Source: Liolophura sinensis (lineage: Eukaryota > Mollusca > Polyplacophora > Chitonida > Chitonidae). From it: DNA of 53,577 nucleotides. This document shows positions 1 through 10,600 of the stretch, piece after piece. The stretch covers positions 1 through 53,577 of the forward strand of contig NW_027018234.1 of the NCBI RefSeq assembly GCF_032854445.1. Reading direction: 5' to 3'. Under the pieces are notes generated by a model. It saw nothing but the letters and a program-made list of their open reading frames with translations. It had not been told where the DNA came from and searched no databases. Position 1 is the stretch's first letter. Each line of letters begins with the position of its first letter. Made by a program: the position numbers and the translations under genes.

Positions 1-549
1 AATTGAGCCAGGCATCGGCAGCTGTTGAAAAATTGCAAATTTCCCTGGTTTCCATGGAGTAAGAGCCGTTGCTGGGCACGTGATTATGACATAAATGATC
101 ATTCAATTGTCACTACAGCCAAAAGTATTGGTCGGAGAGCAACGCGGTTTGCACCATTCGATTTGTCGTCACAAAATACGTCGGATTAGCCTCTTACCAG
201 CAGCACTGGAACAGTTTTCCACTTTTGCATTTTTGCCTGGTCTTTTTGTAATTGAAATCGGCTACACTGTACTCTGTACAATCGCGACTGGTCATTACTA
301 TATTCAACTTTTCACTATAAGTTATGTTGCCCTTCGGTAGCCCAGAAGACCTGAAATCTTTGGGCTAAGCCCATTTAACTCACCCAGCAATTGTCTTACT
401 TCTAAGTGCAAGACAATCTCAATGTCTTTATCTACGTGTAGAAAAACCACACCATTTGTACATAAAAAACACAAGGTACTTGATACAGTCTGCTGTAAAA
501 AGTACAACTAAACACTGACCCACTCCAGTAAGGTGCCAAAAAGATGCGG

Positions 550-1980
550 AATTGAGCCAGGCATCGGCAGCTGTTGAAAAATTGCAAATTTCCCTGGTTT
601 CCATGGAGTAAGAGCCGTTGCTGGGCACGTGATTATGACATAAATGATCATTCAATTGTCGCTACAGCCAAACGTATTGGTCGGAGAGCAACGCGGATTG
701 CACCATTCGATTTCTCGTCACAAAATACGTCGGATTAGCCTCTTACCAGCAGCACTGGAACAGTTTTTTCCACTTTTGCATTTTTGCCTGGTCTTTTTGT
801 TAATTGAAATCGGCTACACTGTACTCTGTACAATCGCGACTGGTCATTACTATATTCAACTTTTGACTATAAGTTATGTGCCCTTCGGTAGTCCAGAAGA
901 CCTAAAATCTTTGGGCTAAGCCATTTAACTCACCCAGCAATTGTCTTACTTCTAAGTGCAAGACAATCTCAATGTCTTTATCTACGTGTAGAAAAACCAC
1001 TCCATTTGTACGTGAAAAACACAAGGTTCTTGATACAGTCTGCTGTAAAAAGTACAACTGAACACTGACCCACTTCAGTAAGGTGCCAAAAGATGCGGAA
1101 TTGAGCCAGGCATCGGCAGCTGTTGAAAAATTGCAAATTTCCCTGGTTTCCATGGAGTAAGAGCCGTTGCTGGGCACGTGATTATGACATAAATGATCAT
1201 TCAATTGTCACTACAGCCAAAAGTATTGGTCGGAGAGCAACGCGGTTTGCACCATTCGATTTGTCGTCACAAAATACGTCGGATTAGCCTCTTACCAGCA
1301 GCACTGGAACAGTTTTCGCACTTTTGCATTTTTGCCTGGTCTTTTTGTTAATTGAAATCGGCGACACTGTACTCTGTACAATCGCGACTGGTCATTACTA
1401 TATTCAACTTTTGACTATAAGTTATGTGCCCTTCGGTAGCCCAGAAGACCTGAAATCTTTGGGCCAAGCCCATTTAACTCACCCAGCAATTGTCTTACTT
1501 CTAAGTCAAAGACAATCTCAATGTCTTTATCTACGTGTAGAAAAACCACACCATTTGTGCGTGAAAAACACAAGGTACTTGATACAGTCTGCTGTAAAAA
1601 GTACAACTGACCACAGACCCACATGAATAAGGTGCCAAAAGATGCGGAATTGAGCCAGGCAATGGCAGCTGTTGAAAAATTGCAAATTTCCCTGGTTTCC
1701 ATGGAGTAAGAGCCGTTGCTGGGCACGTGATTATGACATAAATGATCATTCAATTGTCACTACAGCCAAAAGTATTGGTCGGAGAGCAACGCGGTTTGCA
1801 CCATTCGATTTCTCGTCACAAAATACGTCGGATTAGCCTCTTACCAGCAGCACTGGAACAGTTTTCGCACTTTTGCATTTTTGCCTGGTCTTTTTGTTAA
1901 TTGAAATCGGCTACACTGTACTCTGTACAATCGCGACTGGTCATTACTATATTCAACTTTTGACTATAAGTTATGTGCCC
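550..1980 (+). repeat. Block of 2.6 units shared with 28,012-29,455
   Basis: The rare states 'ggtagtccag' (about 889), 'accactcc' (about 997), 'ggcgacac' (about 1,361), 'gtcaaag' (about 1,506) and 'gcaatgg' (about 1,657) occur here in the same order and spacing as near 28.3-29.1 kb, displaced by about 27,462 bp (50 units plus 12 bp). The match stops to the left at the 'actccag' versus 'acttcag' tails, and to the right where this copy has 'gacctg' and the other 'gacgtc'. The copies differ by scattered substitutions and by one T in a T run. Confidence 0.75.
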
Positions 1981-2302
1981 TTCGGTAGCCCAGAAGACCT
2001 GAAATCTTTGGGCTAAGCCCATTTAACTCACCCAGCAATTGCCTTACTTCTAAGTGCAAGACAATCTCAATGTCTTTATCTACGTGTAGAAAAACCACAC
2101 CATTTGTACGTGAGAAACACAAGGTACTTGATACAGTCTGCTGTAAAAAGTACAACTGAACACTGACCCACTTCAGTAAGGTGCCAAAAGATGCGGAATT
2201 GAGCCAGGCATCGGCAGCTGTTGAAAAATTGCAAATTTCCCTGGTTTCCATGGAGTAAGAGCCGTTGCTGGGCACGTGATTATGACATAAATGATCATTC
2301 AA
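1964..2302 (-). other. Recurring 112-codon minus-strand frame, representative copy; probably not a gene
   Basis: The same frame recurs in a large share of units, for example 2513-2851, 4159-4497, 22287-22625, 23385-23723 and 45445-45783. It begins at a TTG two or three codons after an in-frame stop. The first in-frame ATG is codon 18, which leaves 95 codons. It ends at the TAG inside 'aagttatg' read backwards. The product has no family match that I know and no clear transmembrane or repeat organisation. Many units break it by shifting into another frame, with no sign of compensation. Conservation is best explained by homogenisation of the DNA. Confidence 0.25.
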
Positions 2303-2452
2303 TTGTCACTACAGCCAAAAGTATTGGTCGGAGAGCAACGCGGTTTGCACCATTCGATTTCTCGTCACAAAATACGTCGGATTAGCCTCTTACCAGCAGC
2401 ACTGGAACAGTTTTCGCACTTTTGCATTTTTGCCTGGTCTTTTTGTTAATTG

Positions 2453-2537
2453 AAATCGGCTACACTGTACTCTGTACAATCGCGACTGGTCATTACTATA
2501 TTCAACTTTTGACTATAAGTTATGTGCCCTTCGGTAG
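2453..2537 (+). repeat. Nearly invariant core segment of the unit, representative copy
   Basis: From 'aaatcggctacac' to 'cccttcggtag' almost every unit reads the same. Exceptions are isolated, for example 'ggcgacac' near 1,361 and 28,824, 'tcacgactgg' near 30,490 and 40,371, 'ctctatac' near 34,321 and 'tcatgact' near 45,972 and 48,168. The tail of the unit, by contrast, switches between several states. Low variation may reflect a bound protein, or only recent homogenisation. I did not compute per-site diversity. Confidence 0.6.
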
Positions 2538-2570
2538 CCCAGAAGACCTGAAATCTTTGGGCTAAGCCCA
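2535..2570 (+). repeat. Inverted-repeat (hairpin) region of the unit, representative copy
   Basis: TAGCCCA at 2535-2541 is the exact inverse complement of TGGGCTA at 2558-2564, with a 16-nt spacer. A G.T wobble and one more pair extend the stem to about nine pairs. TGGGCT is then followed, after one base, by AGCCCA (ending at 2570), so the middle arm can pair with either its left or its right partner. The arrangement recurs in most units every 549 bp (for example 338-373 and 5279-5314). Some units carry 'ggccaag' or 'gcgctta' instead of 'ggctaag', which weakens one or both stems. Whether it acts as RNA, as cruciform DNA or as a protein site is not shown by the sequence. Confidence 0.7.
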
Positions 2571-3519
2571 TTTAACTCACCCAGCAATTGTCTTACTTCT
2601 AAGTGCAAGACAATCTCAATGTCTTTATCTACGTGTAGAAAAACCACACCATTTGTACGTGAGAAACACAAGGTTCTTGATACAGTCTGCTGTAAAAAGT
2701 ACAACTGAACACTGACCCACTTCAGTAAGGTGCCAAAAGATGCGGAATTGAGCCAGGCATCGGCAGCTGTTGAAAAATTGCAAATTTCCCTGGTTTCCAT
2801 GGAGTAAGAGCCGTTGCTGGGCACGTGATTATGACATAAATGATCATTCAATTGTCACTACAGCCAAAAGTATTGGTCGGAGAGCAACGCGGTTTGCACC
2901 ATTCGATTTGTCGTCACAAAATACGTCGGATTAGCCTCTTACCAGCAGCACTGGAACAGTTTTTCCACTTTTGCATTTTTGCCTGGTCTTTTTGTTAATT
3001 GAAATCGGCTACACTGTACTCTGTACAATCGCGACTGGTCATTACTATATTCAACTTTTGACTATAAGTTATGTGCCCTTCGGTAGCCCAGAAGACCTGA
3101 AATCTTTGGGCTAAGCCCATTTAACTCACCCAGCAATTGTCTTACTTCTAAGTGCAAGACAATCTCAATGTCTTTATCTACGTGTAGAAAAACCACACCA
3201 TTTGTACATAAAAAACACAAGGTACTTGATACAGTCTGCTGTAAAAAGTACAACTAAACACTGACCCACTTCAGTAAGGTGCCAAAAGATGCGGAATTGA
3301 GCCAGGCATCGGCAGCTGTTGAAAAATTGCAAATTTCCCTGGTTTCCATGGAGTAAGAGCCGTTGCTGGGCACGTGATTATGACATAAATGATCATTCAA
3401 TTGTCACTACAGCCAAAAGTATTGGTCGGAGAGCAACGCGGTTTGCACCATTCGATTTCTCGTTACAAAATACGTCGGAATAGCCTCTTACCAGCAGCAC
3501 TGGAACAGTTTTTCCACTT

Positions 3520-4032
3520 TTGCATTTTTGCCTGGTCTTTTTGTTAATTGAAATCGGCTACACTGTACTCTGTACAATCGCGACTGGTCATTACTATATT
3601 CAACTTTTGACTATAAGTTATGTGCCCTTCGGTAGCCCAGAAGACCTGAAATCTTTGGGCCAAGCCCATTTAACTCACCCAGCAATTGTCTTACTTCTAA
3701 GTGCAAGACAATCTCAATGTCTTTATCTACGTGTAGAAAAACCACACCATTTGTACATAAAAAACACGAGGTACTTGATACAGTCTGCTGTAAAATGTAC
3801 AACTAAACACAGACCCACATTTATAAGGTGCCAAAAGATGCGGAGTTGGGCCAGGTATCGGCAGCTGTTGAAAAATTGCCAATTTCCCTGGTTTCCATGG
3901 AGTAAGAGCCGTTGCTGTGCACGTGATTATGACATAAATGATCATTCAATTGTCGCTACAGGCAAAAGTATTGGTCGGAGAGCAACGCGGTTTGCACCAT
4001 TCGATTTCTCGTCACAAAATACGTCGGATTAA
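3520..4032 (+). other. Longest open frame of the array (170 codons); probably not a gene
   Basis: In this one unit pair a frame stays open for 513 bp, because 'ggccaag' replaces the 'ggctaag' that supplies a TAA stop in most units, and because the 'cacatttataagg' tail lacks the next stop. The frame opens with TTG, not ATG. Most equivalent frames elsewhere end after 60-100 codons. The translation shows no domain, signal peptide or motif that I recognise. I read it as a chance frame exposed by variant combination. An expressed peptide cannot be excluded without RNA data. Confidence 0.2.
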
Positions 4033-7000
4033 CCTCTTACCAGCAGCACTGGAACAATTTTTCCAATTTTGCATTTTTGCTGGTCTTTTTGTTAATTGAA
4101 ATCGGCTACACTGTACTCTGTACAATCGCGACTGGTCATTACTATATTCAACTTTTGACTATAAGTTATGTGCCCTTCGGTAGCCCAGAAGACCTGAAAT
4201 CTTTGGGCTAAGCCCATTTAACTCACCCAGCAATTGCCTTACTTCTAAGTGCAAGACAATCTCAATGTCTTTATCTACGTGTAGAAAAACCACACCATTT
4301 GTACGTGAGAAACACAAGGTACTTGATACAGTCTGCTGTAAAAAGTACAACTGAACACTGACCAACTTCAGTAAGGTGCCAAAAGATGCGGAATTGAGCC
4401 AGGCATCGGCAGCTGTTGAAAAATTGCAAATTTCCCTGGTTTCCATGGAGTAAGAGCCGTTGCCGGGCACGTGATTATGACATAAATGATCATTCAATTG
4501 TCGCTACAGCCAAACGTATTGGTCGGAGAGCAACGCGGATTGCACCATTCGATTTCTCGTCACAAAATACGTCGGATTAGCCTCTTACCAGCAGCACTGG
4601 AACAGTTTTTCCAATTTTGCATTTTTGCCTGGTCTTTTTGTTAATTGAAATCGGCTACACTGTACTCTGTACAATCGCGACTGGTCATTACTATATTCAA
4701 CTTTTGACTATAAGTTATGTGCCCTTCGGTAGCCCAGAAGACCTGAAATCTTTGGGCTAAGCCCATTTAACTCACCCAGCAATTGTCTTACTTCTAAGTG
4801 CAAGACAATCTCAATGTCTTTATCTACGTGTAGAAAAACCACACCATTTGTACGTGAGAAACACAAGGTTCTTGATACAGTCTGCTGTAAAAAGTACAAC
4901 TAAACACTGACCCACATTTATAAGGTGCCAAAAGATGCGGAATTGGGCCAGGTATCGGCAGCTGTTGAAAAATTGCAAATTTCCCTGGTTTCCATGGAGT
5001 AAGAGCCGTTGCTGTGCACGTGATTATGACATAAATGATCATTCAATTGTCGCTACAGGCAAAAGTATTGGTCGGAGAGCAACGCGGTTTGCACCATTCG
5101 ATTTCTCGTCACAAAATACGTCGGATTAGCCTCTTACCAGCAGCACTGGAACAATTTTTCCAATTTTGCATTTTTGCCTGGTCTTTTTGTTAATTGAAAT
5201 CGGCTACACTGTACTCTGTACAATCGCGACTGGTCATTACTATATTCAACTTTTGACTATAAGTTATGTGCCCTTCGGTAGCCCAGAAGACCTGAAATCT
5301 TTGGGCTAAGCCCATTTAACTCACCCAGCAATTGCCTTACTTCTAAGTGCAAGACAATCTCAATGTCTTTATCTACGTGTAGAAAAACCACACCATTTGT
5401 ACGTGAGAAACACAAGGTACTTGATACAGTCTGCTGTAAAAAGTACAACTGAACACTGACCAACTTCAGTAAGGTGCCAAAAGATGCGGAATTGAGCCAG
5501 GCATCGGCAGCTGTTGAAAAATTGCAAATTTCCCTGGTTTCCATGGAGTAAGAGCCGTTGCCGGGCACGTGATTATGACATAAATGATCATTCAATTGTC
5601 GCTACAGCCAAACGTATTGGTCGGAGAGCAACGCGGATTGCACCATTCGATTTCTCGTCACAAAATACGTCGGATTAGCCTCTTACCAGCAGCACTGGAA
5701 CAGTTTTTCCACTTTTGCATTTTTGCCTGGTCTTTTTGTTAATTGAAATCGGCTACACTGTACTCTGTACAATCGCGACTGGTCATTACTATATTCAACT
5801 TTTGACTATAAGTTATGTGCCCTTCGGTAGCCCAGAAGACCTGAAATCTTTGGGCTAAGCCATTTAACTCACCCAGCAATTGTCTTACTTCTAAGTGCAA
5901 GACAATCTCAATGTCTTTATCTACGTGTAGAAAAACCACACCATTTGTACGTGAGAAACACAAGGTTCTTGATACAGTCTGCTGTAAAAAGTACAACTAA
6001 ACACTGACCCACATTTATAAGGTGCCAAAAGATGCGGAATTGGGCCAGGTATCGGCAGCTGTTGAAAAATTGCCAATTTCCCGGTTTCCATGGAGTAAGA
6101 GCCGTTGCTGTGCACGTGATTATGACCATAAATGATCATTCAATTGTCGCTACAGGCAAAAGTATTGGTCGGAGAGCAACGCGGTTTGCACCATTCGATT
6201 TCTCGTCACAAAATACGTCGGATTAGCCTCTTACCAGCAGCACTGGAACAGTTTTCGCACTTTTGCATTTTTGCCTGGTCTTTTTGTTAATTGAAATCGG
6301 CTACACTGTACTCTGTACAATCGCGACTGGTCATTACTATATTCAACTTTTGACTATAAGTTATGTGCCCTTCGGTAGCCCAGAAGACCTGAAATCTTTG
6401 GGCAAGCCCATTTAACTCACCCAGCAATTGCACTTACTTCTAAGTGCAAGACAATCTCAATGTCTTTATCTACGTGTAGAAAAACCACCACCATTTGTAC
6501 GTGAGAAACACAAGGTACTTGATACAGTCTGCTGTAAAAAGTACAACTGAACACTGACCAACTTCAGTAAGGTGCCAAAAGATGCGAATTGAGCCAGGCA
6601 TCGGCAGCTGTTGAAAAATTGCAAATTCACCTGGTTTCCATGGAGTAAGAGCCGTTGCCGGGCACGTGATTATGACATAAATGATCATTCAATTGTCGCT
6701 ACAGCCAAACGTATTGGTCGGAGAGCAACGCGGATTGCACCATTCGATTTCTCGTCACAAAATACGTCGGATTAGCCTCTTACCAGCAGCACTGGAACAG
6801 TTTTTCCACTTTTGCATTTTTGCCTGGTCTTTTTAATCGGCTACACTGTACTCTGTACAATCGCGACTGGTCATTACTATATTCAACTTTTGACTATAAG
6901 TTATGTGCCCTTCGGTAGCCCAGAAGACCTGAAATCTTTGGGCTAAGCCCATTTAACTCACCCAGCAATTGTCTTACTTCTAAGTGCAAGACAATCTCAA

Positions 7001-7675
7001 TGTCTTTATCTACGTGTAGAAAAACCACACCATTTGTACGTGAGAAACACAAGGTTCTTGATACAGTCTGCTGTAAAAAGTACAACTAAACACTGACCCA
7101 CATTTATAAGGTGCCAAAAGATGCGGAATTGGGCCAGGTATCGGCAGCTGTTGAAAAATTGCCAATTTCCCTGGTTTCCATGGAGTAAGAGCCGTTGCTG
7201 TGCACGTGATTATGACATAAATGATCATTCAATTGTCGCTACAGGCAAAAGTTTTGGTCGGAGAGCAACGCGGTTTGCACCATTCGATTTCTCGTCACAA
7301 AATACGTCGGATTAGCCTCTTACCAGCAGCACTGGAACAGTTTTCGCACTTTTGCATTTTTGCCTGGTCTTTTTGTTAATTGAAATCGGCTACACTGTAC
7401 TCTGTACAATCGCGACTGGTCATTACTATATTCAACTTTTGACTATAAGTTATGTGCCCTTCGGTAGCCCAGAAGACCTGAAATCTTTGGGCTAAGCCCA
7501 TTTAACTCACCCAGCAATTGTCTTACTTCTAAGTGCAAGACAATCTCAATGTCTTTATCTACGTGTAGAAAAACCACACCATTTGTACGTGAGAAACACA
7601 AGGTTCTTGATACAGTCTGCTGTAAAAAGTACAACTGAACACTGACCAACTTCAGTAAGGTGCCAAAAGATCCGG
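3844..7675 (+). repeat. Dimeric higher-order repeat, 1,098-bp period, units 8-14
   Basis: Two unit types alternate. Units starting at 3844, 4941, 6038 and 7127 have 'ggtatcgg', 'tgtgcac' and 'ctacaggc'. Units starting at 4392, 5490 and 6587 have 'gcatcgg', 'ccgggcac', 'aaacg' and 'cggattg'. Tail states alternate too: 'accaacttcag' after the first type and 'cacatttat' after the second. This gives about three and a half dimers. Small changes mark single copies, including a 9-bp loss near 6,834. A two-step period inside an otherwise irregular array suggests local amplification of a dimer. Confidence 0.85.
6828..6842 (+). repeat. Nine-base deletion in unit 13
   Basis: The usual 'ctttttgttaattgaaatcg' reads 'ctttttaatcg' here, a loss of nine bases. 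This is why the unit starting at 6,587 is only 540 bp long. The deletion keeps the multiple of three. It is the largest simple deletion I noticed, and it lies next to other small indels between about 5.8 and 6.9 kb. Confidence 0.85.
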
Positions 7676-10600
7676 AATTGAGCCAGGCATCGGCAGCTGT
7701 TGAAAAATTGCAAACTTCCCTGGTTTCCATGGAGTAAGAGCCGTTGCTGGGCACGTGATTATGACATAAATGATCATTCAATTGTCACTACAGCCAAAAG
7801 TATTGGTCGGAGAGCAACGCGGTTTGCACCATTCGATTTCTCGTTACAAAATACGTCGGATTAGCCTCTTACCAGCAGCACTGGAACAGTTTTTTCCACT
7901 TTTGCATTTTTGCCTGGTCTTTTTGTTAATTGAAATCGGCTACACTGTACTCTGTACAATCGCGACTGGTCATTACTATATTCAACTTTTGACTATAAGT
8001 TATGTGCCCTTCGGTAGCCCAGAAGACCTGAAATCTTTGGGCTAAGCCCATTTAACTCACCCAGCAATTGTCTTACTTCTAAGTGCAAGACTATCTCAAT
8101 GTCTTTATCTGCGTGTAGAAAAACCACACCATTTGTACATAAAAAACACGAGGTACTTGATACAGTCTGCTGTAAAATGTACAACTAAACACAGACCCAC
8201 ATTTATAAGGTGCCAAAAGATGCGGAATTGGGCCAGGTATCGGCAGCTGTTGAAAAATTGCCAATTTCCCTGGTTTCCATGGAGTAAGAGCCGTTGCTGT
8301 GCACGTGATTATGACATAAATGATCATTCAATTGTCGCTACAGGCAAAAGTATTGGTCGGAGAGCAACGCGGTTTGCACCATTCGATTTCTCGTCACAAA
8401 ATACGTCGGATTAGCCTCTTACCAGCAGCACTGGAACAATTTTTCCAATTTGCATTTTTGCCTGGGTCTTTTTGTTAATTGAAATCGGCTACACTGTACT
8501 CTGTACAATCGCGACTGGTCATTACTATATTCAACTTTTGACTATAAGTTATGTGCCCTTCGGTAGCCCAGAAGACCTGAAATCTTTGGGCTAAGCCCAT
8601 TTAACTCACCCAGCAATTGCCTTACTTCTAAGTGCAAGACAATCTCAATGTCTTTATCTACGTGTAGAAAAACCACACCATTTGTACGTGAGAAACACAA
8701 GGTACTTGATACAGTCTGCTGTAAAAAGTACAACTGAACACTGACCCACTTCAGTAAGGTGCCAAAAGATGCGAAATTGAGCCAGGCATCGCAGCTGTTG
8801 AAAAATTGCAAATTTCCCTGGTTTCCATGGAGTAAGAGCCGTTGCTGGGCACGTGATTATGACATAAATGATCATTCAATTGTCACTACAGCCAAAAGTA
8901 TTGGTCGGAGAGCAACGCGGTTTGCACCATTCGATTTCTCGTCACAAAATACGTCGGATTAGCCTCTTACCAGCAGCACTGGAACAGTTTTTCCACTTTT
9001 GCATTTTTGCCTGGTCTTTTTGTTAATTGAAATCGGCTACACTGTACTCTGTACAATCGCGACTGGTCATTACTATATTCAACTTTTGACTATAAGTTTA
9101 TGTGCCCTTCGGTAGCCCAGAAGACCTGAAATCTTTGGGCTAAGCCCATTTAACTCACCCAGCAATTGTCTTACTTCTAAGTCCAAGACAATCTTCAATG
9201 TTTTTATCTACGTGTAGAAAAAACCACACCATTTGTACATAAAAAAACACAAGGTACTTGATACAGTCTGCTGTAAAAAGTACAACTAAAACACTGACCC
9301 CACATTTATAAGGTGCCAAAAGATGCGGAATTGGGCAGGTATCGGCAGCTGTTGAAAAATTGCCAATTTCCCTGGTTTCCATGGAGTAAGAGCCGTTGCT
9401 GTGCACGTGATTATGACATAAATGATCAATCAATTGTCGCTACAGGCAAAAGTATTGGTCGGAGAGCAACGCGGTTTGCACCATTCGATTTCTCGTCACA
9501 AAATACGTCGGATTAGCCTCTTACCAGCAGCACTGGAACAGTTTCGCACTTTTGCATTTTGCCTGGTCTTTTTGTTAATTGAAATCGGCTACACTGTACT
9601 CTGTACAATCGCGACTGGTCATTACTATATTCAACTTTTGACTATAAGTTATGTGCCCCTTCGGTAGCCCAGAAGACGTCAAATCTTTGGGCTAAGCCCA
9701 TTTAACTCACCCAGCAATTGTCTTACTTCTAAGTGCAAGACAATCTCAATGTCTTTATCTACGTGTAGAAAAACCACACCATTTGTACGTGAGAAACACA
9801 AGGTTCTTGATACAGTCTGCTGTAAAAAGTACAACTGAACACTGACCAACTTCAGTAAGGTGCCAAAAGATGCGGAATTGAGCCAGGCATCGGCAGCTGT
9901 TGAAAAATTGCAAACTTCCCTGGTTTCCATGGAGTAAGAGCCGTTGCTGGGCACGTGATTATGACATAAATGATCATACAATTGTCACTACAGCCAAAAG
10001 TATTGGTCGGAGAGCAACGCGGTTTGCACCATTCGATTTCTCGTCACAAAATACGGTCGGATTAGCCTCTTACCAGCAGCACTGGAACAGTTTTCGCACT
10101 TTTGCATTTTTGCCTGGTCTTTTGTTAATTGAAATCGGCTACACTGTACTCTGTACAATCGCGACTGGTCATTACTATATTCAACTTTTGACTATAAGTT
10201 ATGTGCCCTTCGGTAGCCCAGAAGACCTGAAATCTTTGGGCTAAGCCCATTTAACTCACCCAGCAATTGCCTTACTTCTAAGTGCAAGACAATCTCAATG
10301 TCTTTATCTACGTGTAGAAAAACCACACCATTTGTACGTGATAAACACAAGGTACTTGATACAGTCTGCTGTAAAAAGTACAACTGAACACTGACCCACT
10401 TCAGTAAGGTGCCAAAAGATGCGGAATTGAGCCAGGCATCGGCAGCTGTTGAAAAATTGCAAATTTCCCTGGTTTCCATGGAGTAAGAGCCGTTGCTGGG
10501 CACGTGATTATGACATAAATGATCATTCAATTGTCACTACAGCCAAAAGTATTGGTCGGAGAGCAACGCGGTTTGCACCATTCGATTTCTCGTCACAAAA

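Larger units (their letters stand above)
2197..2745 (+). repeat. Representative 549-bp satellite unit (unit 5)
   Basis: This unit carries the commonest states at most variable sites and serves as a map for the others. In order it holds a CAGCTG at 2215-2220, an A-rich stretch with 'ttgcaaattt', a CCATGG at 2248-2253, a CACGTG at 2273-2278 and the ten-base palindrome AATGATCATT at 2290-2299. A nearly invariant block follows, from 'ggtcggagagc' to 'cagcagcactgg'. Next come a T-rich stretch, a second nearly invariant block at 2453-2537 containing TCGCGA (2480-2485), the hairpin region at 2535-2570, and a variable tail with 'acgtgtagaaaaacc' and 'cagtctgctg'. By hand count, unit 1 is about 42% GC. 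I saw no AATAAA or ATTAAA poly(A) signal in the common unit. Confidence 0.95.
1..3843 (+). repeat. Mixed-variant satellite units 1-7
   Basis: Seven units of different types stand next to each other without a clear larger period. Unit 1 (1-549) has the 'tacataaaaaac' tail and 'actccag'. Unit 2 (550-1098) has 'aaacg', 'cggattg' and 'ggtagtccag'. Unit 3 (1099-1647) has 'ggcgacac', 'gtcaaag' and 'catgaat'. Unit 4 (1648-2196) opens with 'gcaatgg'. Units 5 and 6 are common types. Unit 7 (3295-3843) has 'cacgagg', 'aaaatgtac' and 'catttat'. Units 2 to 4 reappear as a set near 28 kb. Confidence 0.9.

Noticed and set aside
1-549. Diverged internal duplication: 'ttgcaaatttccctggt' (about 33) and 'ttgcatttttgcctggt' (about 225)
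   Set aside because: About 15 of 20 bases agree and a weak 'tcatt' match keeps similar spacing, but similarity between them drops to near chance. It is not strong enough to claim that the unit arose from a smaller repeat.
2340-2380. tRNA or pol III B-box-like 'cattcgatttc'
   Set aside because: It matches the B-box pattern only partly, no A-box lies at proper distance, and no cloverleaf can be drawn.
2400-2420. Kinetoplastid spliced-leader match 'gaacagttt'
   Set aside because: Only nine bases agree, and the rest of the leader and its splice donor context are missing.
2528-2570. U6 snRNA-like start ('cttcggtagc') followed by 'agaaga'
   Set aside because: Only about ten bases resemble the U6 5' stem-loop. 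The conserved central part of U6 is absent, so this is not an snRNA gene array.
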